Shown in pieces: positions 17,485 through 25,989 of a stretch of DNA of 33,327 nt. The position numbers were made by a program, and so were the translations under genes. The notes below the pieces were generated by a model that was given only the letters and a program-made list of their open reading frames with translations, searched no databases and had not been told where the DNA came from. The stretch lies in NCBI GenBank assembly GCA_027318645.1, contig DAHVOV010000076.1, positions 1 to 33,327 of the forward strand, read 5' to 3'. The number at the start of each line of letters is the position of its first letter. The stretch's first letter is position 1. The DNA comes from Candidatus Aminicenantota bacterium (GTDB lineage Bacteria > Acidobacteriota > Aminicenantia > UBA2199).

Positions 17485-17805
17485 TCAGGACAGGAGATGC
17501 CTGAGCTTATCGGCCTTTGGCAGGGAGTTGAAGCGGCCGGCCTCCTTGCCTTCCTTGAAGACGATGAGGGCCGGCACGCCCATCACCATGAAGCGGGCGG
17601 CCAGGCCGGGCTCGACGGTGATATCGACCTCGTAGGCGGCCACAGCCAGGGGCGGGTCCCCGGAGAGCAGCTCGTCCAGCAGCGCGGGCAGTGACTGGGC
17701 GATCTTCTTGCAGGGCGCGCAGCCGGGGGATGAGAAATCGAGGATCAGGAGCGGCTCGGCCTTGAGGCGCGCGTCGAGTTCGGACTGGATGATCCTTTCC
17801 ATCAT
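17485..17805 (-). CDS. Thioredoxin-like protein
   Basis: 'LILDFSSPGCAPCKKIAQSLPALLDELL...YEVDITVEPGLAARFMVMGVPALIVFKEGKEAGRF' (CAPC motif, cis-Pro loop). ATGA overlap with the upstream gene. Confidence 0.9.
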   Translation of the reverse strand: MMERIIQSELDARLKAEPLLILDFSSPGCAPCKKIAQSLPALLDELLSGDPPLAVAAYEVDITVEPGLAARFMVMGVPALIVFKEGKEAGRFNSLPKADKLRHLLS

Positions 17806-19028
17806 TCCTCCGCCAGCAGGGCCGCGATCCGGGCGGCGATCTGCTCCAGGGTCCCCGACCCGGTCTTGAAATAGGCGATCTTCCCCTTGCGGTTGATGAA
17901 GGCCATGGTGGGGATGGCGGTCACGGCGTAGCTGTCGAACGCCCGCCCCTCGGTGGAGACGGCCACGGGGTAGCCGATGCGCTGGCGGTCGACGAAGCGG
18001 CGGATAAGCGACAGCTCTTCCGTCGCGGTGACCTGAGGCTTCTTCTCGATCTCGTCGGCGTAGCGGCCGTAGAGCCGGGTGTAGCCGATGACCACCAGCC
18101 CGTCGCCCTTGTGCTTGCGGTACTGCTCCTGCAGCATCGGCATCACCTGGCGGCAGGGGGCGCACCAGGGGGCCCAGAAGTCGACGACCACCACCTTGCC
18201 GCGCAGGGCCGCGAAGGGCTGCGGCAGGGCGTTGAGCCAGGACTCGGCGTCCAGCGCCGGCGGGTCCTGCCCCAGCAGCGTCAGCTGCCTGCGCTCGCTC
18301 TCCCAGGACGCCTTGAGCGCCGGCTCGGGATGGAGGGCCAGGGCCTTGTCCAGCTGGGCCTGGGCCTCGGCGACCCGGCCGCTCTCCTTGGCCAGCATGG
18401 CCAGGTTGGCGTGCACCCGGGGCAGCAGGGCGCGGACGTGGGCGGGCAGGCCCGGGTCGTCGATCAGGGCCTGCAAGAACTCGGCCCGCGCGGCGGGGTC
18501 GGGATGGGAGAAGGCGAGGGCCAGGCAGACGTTGTAGAACTGGTTGTCGCGGTTCAGCCGGGGCAGGAGCGAGCGGAACAGGCCGGCCGCCTGCGGGTAC
18601 TCGCGGCGGACCAGGTGCAGGACCACCTTCTGCAGCCGGGCCTCGTCGCCGAGGGCGCCCTCGGCCCTGGCGAGGCGTTCGACGATCCCCGCCGCGTCGT
18701 CGAGGCGGTCGAGCTCGATCATGATCTTGCTGCGCACCAGGTCGAGGGCGTCGCTGCCGCGGAGGCCCTCGCCCCGCTTCAGCAGGGCTTCCAGCTGCTG
18801 GCGGCGCTCGCCCTGCAGGCGGGAGTACTCCTCGACGAACGGCGTCGTCTCGCTCCCCGGGGCCGCGTTCCGCATCCGGGCGTTCAGCTCGTCGCGCTTC
18901 TGGTCGAAGCTGCGCGTCAGGTCGCCGTAGGAGCGGGCCAGGTCGCGCGCCCGCTTCTCGGCCGAGCCGCCGGAGCAGGCGGCGAACGACGCCGCGATGA
19001 ACAGGACCAGCACATGCTTCCGTACCAT
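17802..19028 (-). CDS. Lipoprotein with helical repeat region and C-terminal TlpA/ResA-like thioredoxin domain
   Basis: Lipobox-like 'FIAASFAACSGG'; C-terminal 'VVVDFWAPWCAPCRQVMPMLQEQYRKH' plus 'YAVTAIPTMAFINRKGKIAYFKTG'. Confidence 0.9.
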   Translation of the reverse strand: MVRKHVLVLFIAASFAACSGGSAEKRARDLARSYGDLTRSFDQKRDELNARMRNAAPGSETTPFVEEYSRLQGERRQQLEALLKRGEGLRGSDALDLVRSKIMIELDRLDDAAGIVERLARAEGALGDEARLQKVVLHLVRREYPQAAGLFRSLLPRLNRDNQFYNVCLALAFSHPDPAARAEFLQALIDDPGLPAHVRALLPRVHANLAMLAKESGRVAEAQAQLDKALALHPEPALKASWESERRQLTLLGQDPPALDAESWLNALPQPFAALRGKVVVVDFWAPWCAPCRQVMPMLQEQYRKHKGDGLVVIGYTRLYGRYADEIEKKPQVTATEELSLIRRFVDRQRIGYPVAVSTEGRAFDSYAVTAIPTMAFINRKGKIAYFKTGSGTLEQIAARIAALLAEE

Positions 19029-19159
19029 TCGTCCTCCTTCCGGGGTTCCGCCTGGGCCCGACCCGGCGATTCTAGCATAGCCGCGGCGGGTTTTCAAACC
19101 CGCTGCCGCCGCCCCTTCGCGGCCGGGGCCGGCGGCGGCGAAAAAAAATCCCGCCCCTA

Positions 19160-19188
19160 TTGAATTTTTGTTTTTTGTTGACTATAGT
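19160..19188 (+). promoter_or_regulatory. Candidate sigma70-like promoter: TTGAAT-17-TATAGT
   Basis: 'TTGAATttttgttttttgttgacTATAGT' directly upstream of the pseudokinase gene at 19221. Confidence 0.55.
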
Positions 19189-19220
19189 GCAGGGCATGCC
19201 AAAAAAAGTGAGGTAACAAC

Positions 19221-21041
19221 ATGAAAGAATACAAGGTAATGAACGACTTCGTTTACTACCGCGACCTGTTCTCCGACACCATGGGCATCAACTACCGGGT
19301 GTCGCCGCTGCAGAATCGCAAGCCCAGCGGGCACAAGCTGCTGTGCGAGGTCAGCCCGGCGATCTCGGGCAACGCCGACATGTGGAAGCGGGTCCGGCTC
19401 CTGCTCGAGGGCATCCGCAAGTCGAACATCCCCTTCCTATACTCGCCGGAGAAGATCAACGTCGGCGACAAGGGCGCCCAGCTGGTCTTCGAGTACTTCA
19501 AGGGCCGCAACGCCGAGCAGATCCTGATCGACGCCGAGAAGAAGGGCATGCCGATCAACTTCGACCTGGCCATGTCCCTGAGCATCGCCATCGCCGACAT
19601 CATCGAGGTCGGCTCGTCGATCATCGTCAGCGGCGAGAGGTCCTACCACGGCTTCCTCACGCCCGACAACATCCTCATCCACTACGACGGCAAGATCTTC
19701 CTCAAGAACTACGGCATCTTCCAGTACCTGGAGAAGAGCGAGCCGTTCTTCTCCGAGACCGAGAAGCGCTACGGCTCCTGGCTCACCCCCGAGTTCATGC
19801 GCAAGGAGCGCATCGTCGCCCAGTCCGACATCTACCACCTGGGCTACCTGATCTACCGCATCCTGACCGGCAAGTACTTCTCCTGCGGCGCCGGCGACGA
19901 CTTCGACGCCAAGTTCGCCAACCTCACCTTCAAGCAGTACATGCCCTCCACCGACAAGAACTTCCTGACCAACGTCATCACCTTCTTCAAGAAGACGCTG
20001 AACCCCGACCCGCTGAAGCGCTTCCTGACGATCAAGGAGTTCAAGGACTTCATCGCCACCTACTTCCACATCGAGGAGCTCTCCTCCATCACCTTCAACC
20101 TGGCCTATTTCATGAACTCGCTCTACGGCGAGGCGGTCGAGGAGGAGGACAAGGTCCTCAAGCAGGAGCTGGCCTACGTCGTGCCCGAGCCCAAGAAGGA
20201 GGCGCCGGCGACCGCCGCTTCCAAGGAGGACCTGGTCAGCGGCATCCTCGAGGGGCTGGACGAGCGCAAGAAGGCGCCGGGCTGGCTCTGGCCCGTGTTG
20301 GGCGGCGTGGCCCTGGCCGCCGTGGTGGGCATCTACTTCGCCGTGTCCTCGGGCAAGAAGGCCAGCGAGCTCTCGGCGCAGCAGCAGGCCGAGGCGGCCG
20401 TGCGCCTCAAGCAGCAGCAGGAGCAGCAGGCGCAGATCCAGGCCATGAACGAGAAGATCAAGGAGCTGGAGACGCTGAAGGCCACGGCGGACGAGGCCCA
20501 GAAGAAGGCCCTGGAGCTCGAGAAGCAGCGCATGGAAGAGCTGCGGCGCAAGGCCCAGGAGGACCTGGACCGCAAGAAGGCCGAGGACGAGAAGCGCAAA
20601 CAGGACGAGGCCGCCGCCCAGCAGAAGGCCGACGAGGAGCGCAAGGCCCAGTAGGAGCTGGAACGCAAGAAGGCCGACGAGGAGAAGGCCCGCCAGGCCG
20701 AGCTGGAGAAGAAACGCGTCGAGGCCGCCAAGGTCAAGCCCGGGGACCAGGTGGCGCTGGCCGAGGTCACGGTCCAGCCCGCCAAGATCACCGGAGAGGC
20801 CCCGGCCATCCCCGGCTCGATGCGCACCAAATACAAGGGCAAGACCATGACCATCCCCACCACCATCCTGGTCGACGAGAACGGCCGGGTGGCCAAGGTC
20901 AAGATCCTGACCGGCAACGTACCCAGCGACATCAAGGCGCTGATCGAGGAGACCCTCAACGGCTGGAAATATTCGCCGGCCCAGAAGGACAACGTCAACG
21001 TCAAGGTCTGGCTCTCCGTCCCCTTCAAGTTCGCCTTCTAA
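19221..21041 (+). pseudogene. Pseudokinase-like domain - TM - coiled coil - TonB C-terminal domain protein, interrupted by in-frame TAG at 20652-20654
   Basis: ORF 19221-20654 and ORF 20751-21041 share a frame; translation continues after the TAG as 'ELERKKADEEKARQAELEKKRVEAAKVKPGDQVALAEVTVQPAKITGEAPAIPGSMRTKYKGKTMTIPTTILVDENGRVAKVKILTGNVPSDIKALIEETLNGWKYSPAQ...' (TonB-like). Confidence 0.8.
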
Positions 21042-21056
21042 GGGAACGGGGCCGCT

Positions 21057-21797
21057 TCAGGGCCGGGCCAGGGCGCAGAAGACGGGGAACAGCACCATCC
21101 GCTCATTGCGGGCGATGGCGCTTTTCTCCTGCCGCAGGATCCGTCGCAGCGTCCCCTCGCTGAAGCCCGCCAGGTCCTTCCAGAAGCGCCACTCCCGCTC
21201 CCACGCGGCGCCGGTCTCCGGGCGCGGGAAGTCGAGGATGCTGGCCAGCTCGACCTGGGCGCGGAAGCCGGCCCGCCGCAGCAGCGACGCCAGCCGGCGG
21301 CCGACGCAGGGATCGCCGCCCTGGCGGCGGATGTGCCCGGCGAAGAGTTCCCCCAGGAAGGCCAGGCCGTCCGGCTGGTCGACGCGACAGCCGTAATCGG
21401 GCTCGGCCAGCACCAGCAGCGCGCCGCCCTCGTCCAGCAGACCGCGCAGCCGCTTCAGGAAGGGGAGGGGGCGGCGCTGCCAGAGCAGCACGAAGGAGAT
21501 CACCACCAGGTCGAAGCGCCGCTCCTCGCGCAACAGCCGGCGCTCGTCGCCGGCGAGGTACTCGTTGCCGGGATAGAGCCGGCGGGCGAGCTCCGTCAGC
21601 TCCGGGTCGCGGTCCACGGCCAGCACCGGGCGGCTGCAGGCCTGGCGCAGCTCCTCGGCGATGACGCCGCTGCCGCAGCCGAGATCGAGCACGCGGCGGC
21701 GGTTGGCCACTCCCGCCTTGCGGAACAGGTAGCGCCGGGACGGCGCCAGCCATGATGCCTGCAGGAGGTAGTGCTCGTGGAATCGTTCCGCGTCCAT
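21057..21797 (-). CDS. Class I SAM-dependent methyltransferase
   Basis: 'RRVLDLGCGSGVIAEELRQ' motif I, 'FDLVVISFVLLW', 'LLDEGGALLVLAEPDYG'. Confidence 0.92.
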   Translation of the reverse strand: MDAERFHEHYLLQASWLAPSRRYLFRKAGVANRRRVLDLGCGSGVIAEELRQACSRPVLAVDRDPELTELARRLYPGNEYLAGDERRLLREERRFDLVVISFVLLWQRRPLPFLKRLRGLLDEGGALLVLAEPDYGCRVDQPDGLAFLGELFAGHIRRQGGDPCVGRRLASLLRRAGFRAQVELASILDFPRPETGAAWEREWRFWKDLAGFSEGTLRRILRQEKSAIARNERMVLFPVFCALARP

Positions 21798-21893
21798 GCG
21801 GCGAAATATAGGCCAGCAAAGGCGAGGCTGTCAACAGGGAACTCCCGGAACTCGGCTGACGGCCGAGGGCTTTCGGAAAAAAAACCTATCAGG

Positions 21894-21942
21894 CCATCGA
21901 GGTTCCACGTGCCACGTACCACGTTCCACGTTAAGAAACTTG
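21894..21942 (-). repeat. Dispersed repeat family 1, copy D
   Basis: Reverse complement 'gtttcttaacgtggaacgtggtacgtggcacgtggaacctcgatgg'. Confidence 0.88.
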
Positions 21943-21975
21943 CCGGAATCGGCATACGGCGGTTGTTGAAGCAGC

Positions 21976-22114
21976 GATGCGTGATTCGTGATTATTGATT
22001 GGTAAACGCAATGGATCGGTCTGCGCTGTTCCAATCACGAATCACTAATTACTAATCACTCAGATAAATTCATCCTCATTGTTGCCTCTCATCACTCATC
22101 ACTTATCACTCATC
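21976..22114 (-). repeat. Dispersed repeat family 2 copy with internal inverted arm
   Basis: 'tgcgtgattcgtgattattgattgg ... gctgttccaatcacgaatcactaattactaatcactc ... catcactcatcacttatcactcatcac'. Confidence 0.85.
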
Positions 22115-22183
22115 ACATTGCCCGCAAAGGCCGATCGTGGTATGATGGCGTTCCCGCCCAGCGGCGGCCGGAGGCGACGCCCC

Positions 22184-22438
22184 ATGATCCGCTTGTTCCG
22201 TCACGACGGCCTGGAAATCATGCTCAACGCCGACATGATCCGCGAGATCCGTCCCGGCCCGCCCACGGTGCTGCTCCTCGCCGGCGGCGAGGAGATGCAG
22301 GTCAAGAACACGCCGCGGGACATCATGATCAAGGTCCGCGCCGAGCGCAAGGGCCGCGAGGGCGAGGAACGCGAGATCGCCCCGGCCCCCCCGCGCAAGG
22401 AACCGCCGCCGCAGGAGCCCGGCACGCCGGCCCCGTGA
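22184..22438 (+). CDS. FlbD-like small protein with Pro/Glu-rich C-terminal tail
   Basis: 'MIRLFRHDGLEIMLNADMIREIRPGPPTVLLLAGGEEMQVKNTPRDIMIKV' resembles FlbD (MI.LTR.NG.E..LNADLIE.IE..PDTVI.L.NG....V.E....V). Confidence 0.75.
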   Translation: MIRLFRHDGLEIMLNADMIREIRPGPPTVLLLAGGEEMQVKNTPRDIMIKVRAERKGREGEEREIAPAPPRKEPPPQEPGTPAP

Positions 22439-22490
22439 CCCGCGCCGCCGTTACCCCGCGTCCCGCCCCGAAACCAAGGAGAGAAACCCC

Positions 22491-23894
22491 ATGAGCCCTG
22501 AGATCGAACGCGCCCCGCTCAAGCCCTATTTCCGCTGGCTGGTGCTGGCCATCATGTCGCTGATCTGCTTCGCCCAATACTTCATCTACGACTCCATCAC
22601 GCCGCTGGGCACCCTGATCAAGTCGACCATCGCCCAGGGGGGGCTCGGCTTCACGGGCTCCGAGTACGGGCTGCTCTTCTCGGCCTATGCCGTGGCCAAC
22701 GTCTTCCTGCTGATGCTGCTGGTGGCCGGCGTGCTGGTCGACAAGCTCGGCCTGAAGATCTCGGGCATCCTGTACGGGTTCCTGTGCTTCCTGGGCGCGG
22801 CGCTGACCGCCGTGGGCGCGATGTCGGCGCTGCCCGGCCTGCTGGGGCCGGCCTACCACTGGCTGGACAAGGGCTTCCTGCCGCAGTGGGGCGCCGGGCT
22901 GAAGGTCATGCTCCTGGGCCGCGCCATCTACGGCGTCGGCGCCGAGGCCATCCTGGTGGTGAACAACAAGGTCCTGGCGCGCTGGTTCAAGGGCAAGGAA
23001 CTGGCCTTCGCCTACGGCCTGAACCTGACGATCATGCGCCTGGGCACGTTCCTGGCGCTCAACATCCAGGCGCCGATCGCCAAGCACTGGGGACTGCGCA
23101 ACGCCCTCTGGTTCGCCGCCGTGCTCATGCTGAGCGGCTTCTCGACCTACTTCATCTACCTCTGGCTGGAGCGCAGGGCGCGCGGACGCGCCGGCGCGCC
23201 GGCGGCCGAAGGCGCCGTCGCCGGGAGCGAGGAGAAGTTCCGCCTCAAGGAGGTCTTCTCCTTCAGCCCCTCGTTCTGGTTCATCTCGCTGCTGTGCGTC
23301 ACCTTCTACTCGGCGGTCTTCCCCTTCCAGGCCTACGCCCCCGACATCCTGGTCCAGAAGTTCGGCTACAGCGTCCCCCTGGCCGGCTCCATCGCCTCGG
23401 CGCTGATCTTCGGCACCATGATCTTCACCCCGATCTTCGGCTGGCTGGTGGACCGCTACGGCAAGCGCGCCACGCTGATGATGATCGGCTCGCTGCTGCT
23501 CATTCCCTGCCACCTGCTGATCGGCTTCACGCGCGTCCTGCCCATCCTGCCGATCTTCGCGGTCGGCATCGCCCTGTCGCTCGTGCCCGCCGCCCTCTGG
23601 GCCGCCATCCCCATGATGGTGCCGGAGAAGCGGCTGGGGACGGCGTTCGGCGTGATCGGCTACATCCAGAACGTCGGCCTGATGCTCTTCCCCTACGTCG
23701 CCGGCCGCATCTCCGACGCCCACACCGTCCAGAAGGTGATCAACGGCCAGGGCGTGGCCGTCGTCGACTACCGCGCCACCATGCTCATGTTCGCGCTGCT
23801 GGGGGCGGTGGGCTTCGTGTTCTCGGTCCTGCTCAAGCGCGCCGACACGCGCCGCAAGGAGGGGCAGAGCATCGAGTCGGTGATGCACGGCTAG
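22491..23894 (+). CDS. Major facilitator superfamily transporter
   Basis: 467-aa polytopic protein; 'VLVDKLGLKISGILYGFLCFLGA', 'GRAIYGVGAEAILVVNNKVLARWFKGKELAFAYG', 'FGWLVDRYGKRATLMMIGSLLL'. Confidence 0.92.
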   Translation: MSPEIERAPLKPYFRWLVLAIMSLICFAQYFIYDSITPLGTLIKSTIAQGGLGFTGSEYGLLFSAYAVANVFLLMLLVAGVLVDKLGLKISGILYGFLCFLGAALTAVGAMSALPGLLGPAYHWLDKGFLPQWGAGLKVMLLGRAIYGVGAEAILVVNNKVLARWFKGKELAFAYGLNLTIMRLGTFLALNIQAPIAKHWGLRNALWFAAVLMLSGFSTYFIYLWLERRARGRAGAPAAEGAVAGSEEKFRLKEVFSFSPSFWFISLLCVTFYSAVFPFQAYAPDILVQKFGYSVPLAGSIASALIFGTMIFTPIFGWLVDRYGKRATLMMIGSLLLIPCHLLIGFTRVLPILPIFAVGIALSLVPAALWAAIPMMVPEKRLGTAFGVIGYIQNVGLMLFPYVAGRISDAHTVQKVINGQGVAVVDYRATMLMFALLGAVGFVFSVLLKRADTRRKEGQSIESVMHG

Positions 23895-23916
23895 CCGCCT
23901 CTCCGCCCCCGCCGGC

Positions 23917-25119
23917 ATGGAATCCATCCGCGAGATCTTTCGCACCGGCCACGGCCCCTCGAGCAGCCACACCATGGGGCCGCGCTCGGCCGCCGAGGCC
24001 TTCCTGGAGAAGGCCCCCGCCGCTGCCTCCTTCCAGGTCACGCTGTTCGGCAGCCTGGCCGCCACCGGCAAGGGCCACCTGACCGAGGAAACGCTGCGCG
24101 AGGCCTTCCGCGGCCGCAGGCTGGAGATCGCCTTCCGGCCGGACACCTTCCTGCCGCGCCACCCGAACGCCATGACCTTCTCCGCCCGGGACGCCGCCGG
24201 CGGCGAAACGGCCTCCTGGACGGCCTACAGCGTCGGCGGCGGCAAGGTGATCGACGACGGCTACTCGCCCGACGCGGGCCGCGTCTACCCCTTCGCCGCC
24301 ATGGACGCCGTGCTGGCGCACTGCGAGAAGAACGGCCGGCAGCTCTGGGAGGTGGTCGAGGAGCACGAAGGCGCGGGAATCCGCGACTACTTGCGCGACG
24401 CCTGGCAGGTGATGCGCGACGCCGTCCGCCGCGGCAAGGCCAACGAGGGGGTCCTGCCGGGAGCGCTCAAGCTGCCGCGCAAGGCCCGCTCCTACTGCCT
24501 GAAGGCCCGGTCGTTCGCCGGCTCCCTGAAGCGCCGCTCCCGGCTCTTCGCCTACGCCCTGGCCGTGGCCGAGGAGAACGCCGCCGGCGGGCTCATCGTC
24601 ACCGCGCCCACCTGCGGCTCGGCCGGGGTGGTGCCGGCCGTCCTCACCCTGCTGGCCAAGGACCGCCACCTCACCGAGGCCGACATCGTCAAGTCCCTGG
24701 AGACCGCCGGGCTGTTCGGCGCCATGGCCAAGGCCAACGCCTCCATCTCCGGGGCCGAGGTCGGCTGCCAGGGCGAGATCGGCGTCGCCTGCGCCATGGC
24801 CGGCGCCGCCGCCGCGCAGCTGTCGGGAGCGACCGTCGCCCAGATCGAGTACGCGGCCGAGATGGGCATCGAGCACCACCTGGGCCTGACCTGCGACCCG
24901 GTCGCCGGCCTGGTGCAGATCCCCTGCATCGAGCGCAATGCCTTCGCCGCCGCCCGCGCGCTCGACCACCGCGCCTTCGCCCTGCTGTCCGACGGCCGCC
25001 ACCGCATCAGCTTCGACGAGGTCGTCGAGGTGATGAGGATGACCGGCCGCGACCTGTCGTGGCGCTACAAGGAGACGGCGCGCGGCGGCCTGGCGGTAGT
25101 CGAAAAAACAAGTGAATAG
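23917..25119 (+). CDS. sdaA: L-serine ammonia-lyase (single-chain, Fe-S type)
   Basis: 'FRTGHGPSSSHTMGPRSAAEAFL', 'VTAPTCGSAGVVPAVLTLL', 'GAEVGCQGEIGVACAMAGAAAAQL', 'MGIEHHLGLTCDPVAGLVQIPCIERNAFAAARAL'. Confidence 0.95.
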   Translation: MESIREIFRTGHGPSSSHTMGPRSAAEAFLEKAPAAASFQVTLFGSLAATGKGHLTEETLREAFRGRRLEIAFRPDTFLPRHPNAMTFSARDAAGGETASWTAYSVGGGKVIDDGYSPDAGRVYPFAAMDAVLAHCEKNGRQLWEVVEEHEGAGIRDYLRDAWQVMRDAVRRGKANEGVLPGALKLPRKARSYCLKARSFAGSLKRRSRLFAYALAVAEENAAGGLIVTAPTCGSAGVVPAVLTLLAKDRHLTEADIVKSLETAGLFGAMAKANASISGAEVGCQGEIGVACAMAGAAAAQLSGATVAQIEYAAEMGIEHHLGLTCDPVAGLVQIPCIERNAFAAARALDHRAFALLSDGRHRISFDEVVEVMRMTGRDLSWRYKETARGGLAVVEKTSE

Positions 25120-25150
25120 TGAATAGTGAATAGTGAAAAGTGAAGAGTGA
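25108..25150 (+). repeat. AGTGAATAGTGAATAGTGAAAAGTGAAGAGTGAG tandem tract containing the sdaA stop codon
   Basis: 'acaagtgaatagtgaatagtgaatagtgaaaagtgaagagtgagg'; same vocabulary as 6281-6359 and 6806-6890. Confidence 0.85.
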
Positions 25151-25162
25151 GGGGCGCTATCT

Positions 25163-25205
25163 GAAATAAAAAGAGCAATCAGCGAAAGCGGCTTTCGCTG
25201 ATTGC
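25163..25205 (-). terminator. Rho-independent terminator for the minus-strand FKBP gene
   Basis: Perfect 15-bp inverted repeat gcaatcagcgaaagc-g-gctttcgctgattgc (25175-25205), followed on the minus strand by TCTTTTTATTTC. Confidence 0.8.
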
Positions 25206-25213
25206 CCGCTGCG

Positions 25214-25233
25214 GATCACGAATCACGAATTAC
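25214..25233 (-). repeat. Short family-2-like fragment
   Basis: 'ggatcacgaatcacgaattacg' is the reverse complement of CGTAATTCGTGATTCGTGATCC. Confidence 0.6.
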
Positions 25234-25239
25234 GTCTCG

Positions 25240-25989
25240 CTATTTCTTCGCCTCGGGCTTGGGCGCTTCGGCCGGCTTCTCGATGCCCAGCAGCTCGACC
25301 TCGAACACCAGGGTGGCGTTGGGGCCGATGACCTGGCCGGCGCCGTTTTCGCCGTAGGCCAGGCGGCTGGGGAGGAAGAACTGGTACTTGGAGCCGACCT
25401 TCATCAGCTGCAGGGCCTCGGTCCAGCCGGGGATGACGCCCTTGAGCGGGAACACGGCCGGCTGATTGCGCTTGTAGGACGAGTCGAACTCGGTGCCGTC
25501 GAGCAGGGTGCCGCGGTAGTGCACCTTGACGGTGTCGCTCTCCTTGGGCAGCGGGCCGGGGCCCTCGCTGATCACGCGGTACTGCAGGCCGCTGGCCGTG
25601 ACCTTGACGCCGGGCTTCTGGGCGTTCTCCTTCAGGAACGCCTCCTCCTTGGCCTGGTTCTCCTTGCCCTGCGCCAGGCGCTTCTCCTGCTCGGCCTTCA
25701 TCATGTCGTCGCGGAACTGGGTCATGATCTTCTGGATCTCGTCGTCCTTGAACAGCGGCGCGGTGCCCTGCTTGCCGTCCTGCAGTCCCTTCAGCATCGC
25801 GTCCAGGTCGATGTCCATCGAGCGGGCCTTGAAGTTCTTGCCGATGTCGAGGCCGATGGCGTAGCTGACTTTCTTCATCTGCGTGTCCAGGTCCTCTTTT
25901 TTCGTGACCTGGGCGGCGCTGCCGGCCTTCTGGCAGGCGACGAACCCGAGCAGCGCGAACACGATCGCGACGGAGACGATTTTTTTCAT
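25240..25989 (-). CDS. Lipoprotein FKBP-type peptidyl-prolyl cis-trans isomerase (FkpA/Mip-like)
   Basis: Lipobox-like 'VFALLGFVACQK'; N-terminal dimerisation helix region; 'DTVKVHYRGTLLDGTEFDSSYKRNQPAVFPLKGVIPGWTEALQLMKVGSKYQFFLPSRLAYGENGAGQVIGPNATLVFEVELL'. Confidence 0.95.
   Translation of the reverse strand: MKKIVSVAIVFALLGFVACQKAGSAAQVTKKEDLDTQMKKVSYAIGLDIGKNFKARSMDIDLDAMLKGLQDGKQGTAPLFKDDEIQKIMTQFRDDMMKAEQEKRLAQGKENQAKEEAFLKENAQKPGVKVTASGLQYRVISEGPGPLPKESDTVKVHYRGTLLDGTEFDSSYKRNQPAVFPLKGVIPGWTEALQLMKVGSKYQFFLPSRLAYGENGAGQVIGPNATLVFEVELLGIEKPAEAPKPEAKK

Noticed and set aside
19081-19150. GC-rich inverted repeats upstream of the pseudokinase gene as terminators
   Set aside because: Hairpins lie in a divergent promoter region and lack a properly oriented U-tract.
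20652-20654. TAG as a reassigned sense codon genome-wide
   Set aside because: Several confident genes here end with TAG (2227-2790, 7807-8442, 22491-23894, 23917-25119, 27605-27811), so TAG functions as a stop.
22329-24173. 614-aa antisense ORF opposite MFS/sdaA
   Set aside because: Low-complexity His/Gln/Asp/Glu/Gly-rich translation, antisense to two well-supported genes; a high-GC shadow ORF.
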